This document shows positions 58,238 through 64,000 of a stretch of DNA of 64,000 nucleotides, one piece after another. Position 1 is the stretch's first letter; each line of letters begins with the position of its first letter. Source of the stretch: Albifimbria verrucaria (Eukaryota > Ascomycota > Sordariomycetes > Hypocreales > Stachybotryaceae); assembly GCA_020081605.1 (NCBI GenBank), contig JAHREC010000030.1, positions 1,649,239 through 1,713,238 on the forward strand, given 5' to 3'. The position numbers and the translations under genes were made by a program. The notes beneath the pieces are model-generated. The model was not told where the DNA came from, searched no databases, and was given only the letters and a program-made list of their open reading frames with translations.

Positions 58238-59705
58238 ATGGAAGAGCATACCTCCAAGGAGAAGACCAAGGCCAGGAAGAGCGGGGCCAGCCTGTTGAGT
58301 AAGGCGACCCAACTCGGGCTTGGGGCAAACATCTTTGCGGCTTCAGTGTACTGGGAGCCAACCCATCACCGCCATCGCGTTGCCGTCTACTTACCGCCGG
58401 ATCACGAATTACCGGATGTTGACGGACTGGTTAGTAGCTCTCCTTAACTCCAGACTCATGCTCCCAACCCGCTTGTCTGACAAGAGGACTAGATTAGAGA
58501 TGCCTTGCCTGATAGGCCATCTTCACCAGGGGCCTGGAGACGGCATCGGTCGCCGACACGGTATGACTACGATGACAAGGAAAAGGCAAAGGCTCGCAAG
58601 AGTGGCCCTAGTCTGTTGAACAAGACGATGGAGCTTGGGAATCGGCACGCATTTTTGCCGCGACGGTTTACTGGGAGCCAACCCACCGGCTTTACGAGGT
58701 GGCAGTATACTTACCGGAAGGCGAATTTGTACCAATCGTCCAGAATCTTGTCAGTGCTGCGGGCAGAGATCCTCCTCCCCATGTTTTGTGCTTTACTTTT
58801 ATGTGTTTGATTTATTTATATTTTGTATCTCTTTTCGCCTTTTTTCTCCTTTTTTTCTCCTTTTTTCTTTTCTTTTTTCTTCTTCCCTCTCGAATCGTGC
58901 CATGTGCTGAGTTTGGTTTTAGGTTATCGAGGCTTGTTCTGGATCGAATACCAGATCATCACTGAGGCATACTTTGCGGCGCATCACCGCCGACCAGCAC
59001 AGGAAGGCTCTCAGAAGACGGACGCGAGCCCAGTCACTATCATGGACCTCGGATCTACCGAGCCTGAATCAGAGTGCATCAAACACGATAAGCCCAGATA
59101 TGGTCACCTTACCGCCTGCTTCCAGTCCGACGGTGACCTCCTCCCCAACCACACACAACGATGACCCTGAGCCCAGCCCTAGAGATGTGTCAGCCGCGAA
59201 ACGGGAACCAGTAGGTGCCACACCTGAAGTCAACACCCTCGAGTTGAACTTGGAGGAGGGAGAGGTCCAACATATGGGATTCTCTGAGCAATTGAACAAT
59301 GACCCGTGCGATTTGAGAAGTCAAGAACGACTGATCTATCCAGGCGAATGCGAACATATACAAGAAGCAGTGATGAACCCTCCGTCGATGGATCGGGAAA
59401 TGGCAGTACCGACAACGGAAAAGACGCCACCAGCCGATACGTCACTAGCCGGGGCGTCACCAGTTAGGGCGCCACCAGCCGGAGCCTCACCAACTGGAGC
59501 CTCACCAGCAGGAGCCTCACCAGTTAGGGCGTCATCTATTGTCGATGACGGGCAAACTCAATCACATCCTGCCATCAGCATCAATCAGATAAACGTGCAG
59601 GTGTTGACAAGAGAGAGAGCTGCACCGTGTGGTGAGGGATGGAAAAAGCATTTATTGAATTTGCTGGACAGGACGGATGCCATAATTGCTTTAGTACTTC
59701 AATGA
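58238..59705 (+). CDS. Protein with two MADS-like modules
   Basis: About 410 residues in exons 58238-58429, 58493-58749 and 58923-59705. Introns: 63 bp (CTGAC branch) and 173 bp with a very T-rich 3' part. Module 1, EKTKARKSGASLLSKATQLG followed by ANIFAASVYWEPTHHRHRVA and VYLP, and module 2, EKAKARKSGPSLLNKTMELG followed by ARIFAATVYWEPTHRLYEVA and VYLP, match the MADS/SRF layout (basic helix, LLxKAxEL, then hydrophobic strands). Both modules are about 65 residues. One G is missing in GGG 58637-58639. A basic stretch (RRITADQHRKALRRRTRA) and a disordered region with GASPVRAPPAGASPTGASP repeats follow, ending in a short helix (KKHLLNLLDRTDAIIALVLQ). Probably a DNA-binding nuclear protein; MADS assignment is by motif shape. 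Confidence 0.6.
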
Positions 59706-59888
59706 ACGAGCCTTTTACACAGGTCCGTTACTTGCGACAAGTGAATGATGTGTGACGAGTGACTAGACTATATGAGACTATGACTAGAAATCTTTGTGGG
59801 TAGTTCGTCCGCTCAGGGGTGAGAGCTGTCACATAAATGTAGGCCTAGTGACCTCTCGGCTGTGGCTGACTGATAGCACTGTAAACAA

Positions 59889-60090
59889 TCTACATTGCCC
59901 TTTTCAAGACTGAAGGAGACTATCCTCGATTTATCAGCCATTTTTATGCTTCAACGAGTGCTTGTGCATATTTCAATACCGAACACTTTGAAGTCACCAA
60001 ACCCACCACCGAACCTGTCACCGAACCTGTCACCGAACCCGTCACTGAAATTGATACCGAAATTGATACTCAACACGCCATATAGTATTT
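59889..60090 (+). other. Open reading segment with TEPV repeats, no ATG
   Basis: An open frame without ATG reads FKTEGDYPRFISHFYAST, then TEPVTEPVTEPVTEIDTEID, to a stop near 60090. A 12-bp DNA repeat (CCGAACCTGTCA) underlies it. It could be an exon of an unknown gene or a decayed fragment. Confidence 0.3.
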
Positions 60091-60166
60091 TCATGACACA
60101 TGTAGGATATATTAGTTGGAGATTTCGCCGTGGGAATCAATTTCCAGGTTGTTACATCAAATCAAT

Positions 60167-60811
60167 ATGGATGAACGCGCGGATTGTCTTATTGGATTGA
60201 TGCATCGATTCCAATTGTCTCCAGCTAACCTACCGACGGCCGAGCAAGCTTACCAGCGCCTCTCACAGCCTTTTCCGGTATATAATGCGCTCAATATACC
60301 CAAAACCTGGAGCACGGTGTTGAATTTGATGCACCATCATTATAGAAATCCCTATCCTACTCTCGTCACAAACCAGCAATTCATCTCAATGCCAATTCCC
60401 GAAATCCTAGAGGCACTCATATCCGACAATGCTTTTGGCCGAGAGCGACTTCCGGATTGCGATGAGGGTGATAGGCCAATTGTGGCTGTTGGCCTTCTCT
60501 GCGCAAAATACAACTACAAACACGACCCAAAGTTCTCAATACACGCGCATTTGTCGACCTTCCTAGGGATAATTCGAAATCGCATACATTTCGGCAGTGT
60601 GTGGGCCCAGCTAATAACCTTTATAAATGTGTTTTTGCAAATTTTGGTACATAAATGGCTTACTGAAGTTACCTCCAGTCATTTTGGTAGGTGTATGCTG
60701 ACAGGTGGATTCGTATACGCTACAAAGGAGACGGGGTGCAATATCCAAGAGAGTGAAGGTGATGTCGACAATGCCTACTTAGGAGACGATGTTGACGAGG
60801 AAACGTCGTAA
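60167..60811 (+). CDS. Orphan protein, 214 residues
   Basis: ATG 60167; single intact frame. Sequence has good coding character: LIGLMHRFQLSPANLPTAEQ, AYQRLSQPFPVYNALNIPKT, WSTVLNLMHHHYRNPYPTLV, PIVAVGLLCAKYNYKH, LSTFLGIIRNRIHFGSVWAQ, then an acidic tail (EGDVDNAYLGDDVDEE). Two hydrophobic helices (around IITFINVFLQILV-like residues 160-175) might be buried or membrane-associated. No domain recognised. Distance to neighbours is several hundred bases. Confidence 0.5.
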   Translation: MDERADCLIGLMHRFQLSPANLPTAEQAYQRLSQPFPVYNALNIPKTWSTVLNLMHHHYRNPYPTLVTNQQFISMPIPEILEALISDNAFGRERLPDCDEGDRPIVAVGLLCAKYNYKHDPKFSIHAHLSTFLGIIRNRIHFGSVWAQLITFINVFLQILVHKWLTEVTSSHFGRCMLTGGFVYATKETGCNIQESEGDVDNAYLGDDVDEETS

Positions 60812-61277
60812 TGTGGGCTCACGGAGTTTGAGGGTAGACATTATAATGCTGATCAATAATTTTATCTCTAGATTACACAGATGAATGAGAGGAAATACCT
60901 CTCACTCGATTGTGAAGGTTGTTCTTGTCTCGGTCGAAGGTCTCAGTATCGAAGTGAGAAGAAAACGCAGGGCATGGCGACAACGACGTCAGCAATAGCG
61001 GGCGTTTGGAAGTCAATCTAACAACAAACCAACGTCCTGCAGCGAGGTTTCTACTAGACCTATGGTGATGGACCCGACGCGTGTGTAACATATCGAGCGA
61101 AATGTTGACAGGATCCAGCATAGTAAACCTAAGTAACGAAGAAAACAGCTTGCATGTGACCCGTAATAAATGCATTATTTACTATGCACCATAATTGCAT
61201 TTCCACAGTTTGCTTCAACCTGTTTTGTCTTGCACTTTCTGTGAAAGCCCCAGCCAAGGCACCAACCAGATATCTCA
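60812..61277. other. Convergent intergenic region
   Basis: Lies between convergent genes. No gene; weak minus frames without motifs. Confidence 0.4.
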
Positions 61278-61964
61278 CTAGAGCAGGAGTTTTGCCTTCA
61301 ATCTTTGGACAATCAAGATAGGTAAAACTGCAGCCCTACCCAGAGCACCAGTCTCGAACCTTCCATGCCCAACGCTTTTACCATCCTCGTCGAAATAGGC
61401 GATACCTTCGACTCTAGGACACTCAGGAGCATAAAATTCCTGATACAATGGCTTTCCGTCGACAAGGCTGATCCTGAGAGAGCACACCAAACTGACGTCC
61501 TTTCTCGACAATGATTGTTCTTTACAGAGACCTCCAAGAGAGTCTGCCGTAAGCTCCTGTGGGCTGAGTCCTTTGTCGCAAAACATAATGTTGGTTGTTG
61601 GCCCGTTGGTACCCTCCTTGAATAAGAGGTGTAAGCCAGGTACAACGACCCTAGGCCGATTCGTTAGGGCTGCAACACAAATAAACAGCTTGCAATCCGA
61701 GAAGACTACAAATTCCTTCCCTGGAATGTATCGATAGTTCGGTCGTAAGGACTCAAAAAATTGCTCCTTCGTATTCTGGATGGTGTTGTCATCGCAGGAG
61801 TCACCCAATGCAATCAATTTAGGCTTTCCAAAGTTTGTTTCTACGAGGTCACTGAGATGACAGCCGAAGAAGAAAGGACGGCCAAATGATTTATTGACCA
61901 TGTCCAACCAAACATTGTCTTTGAATATGCATCTTGCAACAGTTTCCCAGTCCGTATTACGCAT
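61278..61964 (-). CDS. Orphan protein, 228 residues
   Basis: ATG 61964, single uninterrupted exon. Motifs: DWETVARCIFKDNVWLDMVN, FGRPFFFGCHLSDLVETNFG, KPKLIALGDSCDDNTIQNTK, YIPGKEFVVFSDCKLFICVA, ALTNRPRVVVPGLHLLFKEG, YQEFYAPECPRVEGIAYFDE, GALGRAAVLPILIVQRLKAK. Mixed alpha/beta composition suggests a compact globular cytosolic domain. No family recognised, no signal peptide. One of the few genes here with no frame break. Confidence 0.6.
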   Translation of the reverse strand: MRNTDWETVARCIFKDNVWLDMVNKSFGRPFFFGCHLSDLVETNFGKPKLIALGDSCDDNTIQNTKEQFFESLRPNYRYIPGKEFVVFSDCKLFICVAALTNRPRVVVPGLHLLFKEGTNGPTTNIMFCDKGLSPQELTADSLGGLCKEQSLSRKDVSLVCSLRISLVDGKPLYQEFYAPECPRVEGIAYFDEDGKSVGHGRFETGALGRAAVLPILIVQRLKAKLLL

Positions 61965-62507
61965 GGTCGCCCTAGATGCTGAAGTGCTGTACGTGATTAG
62001 AAGTTAAGTGCTGTGGCAAGACAAGAAGCGTGTAGTTGTAACAACAGCCCGTCTATCCAGCAATGGGCTTGATTTTAAAACCATACAATGCTGCGTAAAC
62101 GGTCCCCAACAGCCCATTTTTGGCCCAAAAGAACTGTGGGAAATATGCTTAGGTATCTAGGCGGTACGGCAAGTACATAAGGTACTGTACAGTACAGTAG
62201 TGTACTTTTCGGATGGACCTATAGCTCAAGTGAACAGACCATGAAGCTATCTTCACATGCACTAACAAGATCGAAAACCTAGGGTGTGATGGGATCGTCT
62301 AGAAGTGGATGAACCCCGGACCGGAACTGGTCGAGGACCACAATCTACTCCGCTTCAGCTTATTGTTAGCCCATTTCCGGACCTCTCCTCCCTCTTCATC
62401 GCCGAATTACCTTCTCCCCGGTGCACTATGTCCCAGAATCATCATCAATCAGCATGTAACACGAAACCTACGCAAAGAGGATTGGTAAGGGCATCGAAAA
62501 TGCCGTG
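61965..62507. other. Divergent intergenic region with TACTGTACAGTA palindromes
   Basis: Contains GGTACTGTACAGTACAGTAG at about 62181-62200 and an AGAAGTGGATG word at 62301. A short frame 62401-62507 (MSQNHHQSACNTKPTQRG) might be a first exon of the TM2 gene, since GTAAGG follows. Confidence 0.4.
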
Positions 62508-62964
62508 ATGTCTGTCACAAGCAATTGGAGAGCAGTAGCGCTACTTGCCTACTCTTCCGGCGTCGCAATAGCTGTTGGTATCTACATGAACAGCGATTGG
62601 TCTTCCTTTTCCAGACCAGGATGCAGTCGAACATCTTCTAGAGTCTGAATACTTTCAGCTAGTCGAACGCAGCTGGAGTGGTTACGGTCAATACTCTCAA
62701 ACCAACAAGTGCTATCGTCAAGAACGTGTGGCCATGCTTCTTTCGCTCTTCTTGGGAAAGCTTGGAATCGACCATTTCTATGCCCATCACTGGCTCTTGG
62801 CTGTTTTCAAATTGATCACCTTTGGTGGTCTCGGCATCTGGTGGCTTGTGGATGTGATTTTTGGATCGTGGGAGGCGTCTATGGAACTCAAGGATGCCCT
62901 GGAGGAAGCTCTAGCGGTTGGCAATACTAAAAATGTTGACAATCGGGTAGATAATGAGTCTTGA
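62508..62964 (+). CDS. TM2-domain membrane protein
   Basis: From ATG 62508 (start uncertain): an N-terminal hydrophobic helix (AVALLAYSSGVAIAVGIYM), then DQDAVEHLLESEYFQLVERS, WSGYGQYSQTNKCYRQERVA, and the TM2 module MLLSLFLGKLGIDHFYAHHW with LLAVFKLITFGGLGIWWLVD. The motif order LGxxGxDxFY, then LKLxTxGGxGIWWLxD, is diagnostic for TM2: two membrane helices with a short DRF/DxFY turn. Family members sit in endomembranes; function poorly known. A C-terminal charged helix (ASMELKDALEEALAVGN) follows. The frame changes near 62600-62620, fitting two missing bases in a T-run. Confidence 0.75.
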
Positions 62965-63385
62965 ATCACGTTTCGTTTGACATTAGCATTATGGTATTCT
63001 GCGATGCCAAATCATCGACAATCTTCTACAAGATTGAAAGCTCTTAGAATTTAGCACGAAGAAGCGCCGTAACTCGGCACTTGCAATGTAGAGATGCCTA
63101 TCTCAGCCTACGCTATCGTAACAGCGATCTTGACTCACTCCCTCGCGTCTTTGGGAGAAGTCGTAGTTATATGGCTAATGTTCTTGCGAAATATGTGAAA
63201 AGAAGTATTAACATCAAAGACAAATCAATCCCGCTTCACTTTATTCTACACCACCGCGAAGCGTGTGACAACCGCCATACTCTCTGACTCTATACCCTAG
63301 TAAAAGAACCCTTCAATCTATCCTAGTCATAGACACCAATAAGCTTCTGAGAAGCAATCCCAGCCGGCCCTGCCCGGTGTTTAGT
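62965..63385. other. Convergent intergenic region
   Basis: No coding or RNA signal recognised between the TM2 gene and the membrane protein gene. Confidence 0.4.
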
Positions 63386-63994
63386 TCATTCCTGCTTCTG
63401 GAAAGGGTTGCGCATCGCCGGCTTGCGCCAGAAAAACGCAGACAGACACCAGAACATGACAGTGAACACCACCATGATGGGAACCGACCATGAAACTTGC
63501 TCAATCATCGGCAATTTCATTTGGACCAATGCAATAGCCCACCTCAGCAGTATGGAGCTAGTCATCGTCAATAGCGTGTCACACCAACTTCGAATACTTG
63601 ACTCACGAAAGCACATGATATGTGATGTGCATGTAACTGTTTTCAAAGCACCACCATAAAGAAGCCAACGCAATGAGTGGCATGAGACCAAAAAGAAGCT
63701 GCAAGAAAGTGCAGGTACAATCGCAAACAGACGAAGGACTGATTGGATCAGCCTATCCGCCTTGATCAACCTACCCAGCTGGCGAGCGTAAGTGAATGCT
63801 TGAGGGAGCGATACATCTCTAAGAACAAGCCACGAAAGGAAAGTCCCAATAGATTTGTGACTGGGCTGGCTGTTGGCTGCGAAGCGGTCCGTCTGGTCCT
63901 GCACAGACGACTTAACTTTCTTCAGAACCTTTTTGTCTTGCGATCGCTGCTTCGACTGGGGAATCTTGGTCTGCTTTCCAATGTTCAGAGCCAT
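63386..63994 (-). CDS. Membrane protein, 202 residues, unknown family
   Basis: ATG 63994, six bases from the window edge; a longer start cannot be excluded. A basic N-terminus (KQTKIPQSKQRSQDKKVLKK) is followed by hydrophobic segments around FLSWLVLRD, LRLFAIVPALSCSFFLVSC, LLTMTSSILLRWAIALVQM and WSVPIMVVFTVMFWCLSAFF. That suggests three or four membrane helices with an odd spacing. The tail is basic (WRKPAMRNPFQKQE). No family recognised. The frame is intact, and the gene converges on the TM2 gene. Confidence 0.6.
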   Translation of the reverse strand: MALNIGKQTKIPQSKQRSQDKKVLKKVKSSVQDQTDRFAANSQPSHKSIGTFLSWLVLRDVSLPQAFTYARQLGRLIKADRLIQSVLRLFAIVPALSCSFFLVSCHSLRWLLYGGALKTVTCTSHIMCFRESSIRSWCDTLLTMTSSILLRWAIALVQMKLPMIEQVSWSVPIMVVFTVMFWCLSAFFWRKPAMRNPFQKQE

Positions 63995-64000
63995 GTTGAT

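Noticed and set aside
1..64000. Starship-type captain (tyrosine recombinase) or DNA transposase
   Set aside because: I looked for a recombinase or DDE transposase signature and recognised none in the open frames, so a giant mobile element cannot be claimed from this window.

Overview
The window looks like a filamentous ascomycete, most likely a Sordariomycete and perhaps Hypocreales. Introns are short (about 43-60 bp for most), with GTRNGT-type donors and CTAAC/CTGAC-like branch sites. The protein families (DUF3723, PNP-NB-ARC-TPR receptors, fungal Ulp1-like proteins, BAH, SANT-like and MADS-like orphans, a Tad-like LINE) are typical of accessory, fast-evolving fungal regions. No housekeeping block, tRNA or rRNA gene was recognised. 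The organism itself is inferred.

Layout. 1-2880: extremely AT-rich, CpG-poor block, probably a RIP-degraded retroelement. 4.2-10 kb: three plus-strand genes with chromatin-reader-like domains (SANT-like, tandem chromo-like, BAH). 12.4 kb: small helical protein. 13.0-15.25 kb: 61-bp satellite split by a 5'-truncated LINE with a perfect 15-bp target-site duplication. 15.3-18.8 kb: large DUF3723 gene (minus), facing away from a pseudokinase-like gene at 19.2-20.2 kb. 20.3-22.0 kb: ferric reductase. 23.1-24.7 kb: orphan gene. 25.8-36 kb: an NLR-type receptor gene bracketed by copies of a long-inverted-repeat element, then a 3.3-kb array of 71-bp AT-rich repeats, then an inverted element copy. 36.4-38.1 kb: J-domain-like gene. 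39.9-42.0 kb: cytochrome P450. 43.6-53.6 kb: lineage-specific genes, including an Ulp1-like gene whose expected cysteine position is serine, and several small helical proteins. 53.7-57.8 kb: degenerate AGAAGTGGATG-type satellite. 58.2-64.0 kb: a protein with two MADS-like modules, two orphans, a TM2-domain protein and a membrane protein.

The main technical point is that nearly every multi-domain gene here is open in pieces whose frames differ. In each case I could reconstruct, continuity returns if one (sometimes two) bases are added to a short mononucleotide run. Almost no case needed a base removed, and only one obvious nonsense substitution was found. The genes are therefore probably intact, and the sequence systematically under-calls homopolymers. 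Gene spans below run across these sites, and each site is noted.

How the genes might work together is mostly unknown. The NLR, pseudokinase and lineage-specific families suggest a non-self recognition or accessory compartment. The 4-10 kb trio could form a chromatin-related module. Neither idea is proven by sequence alone.
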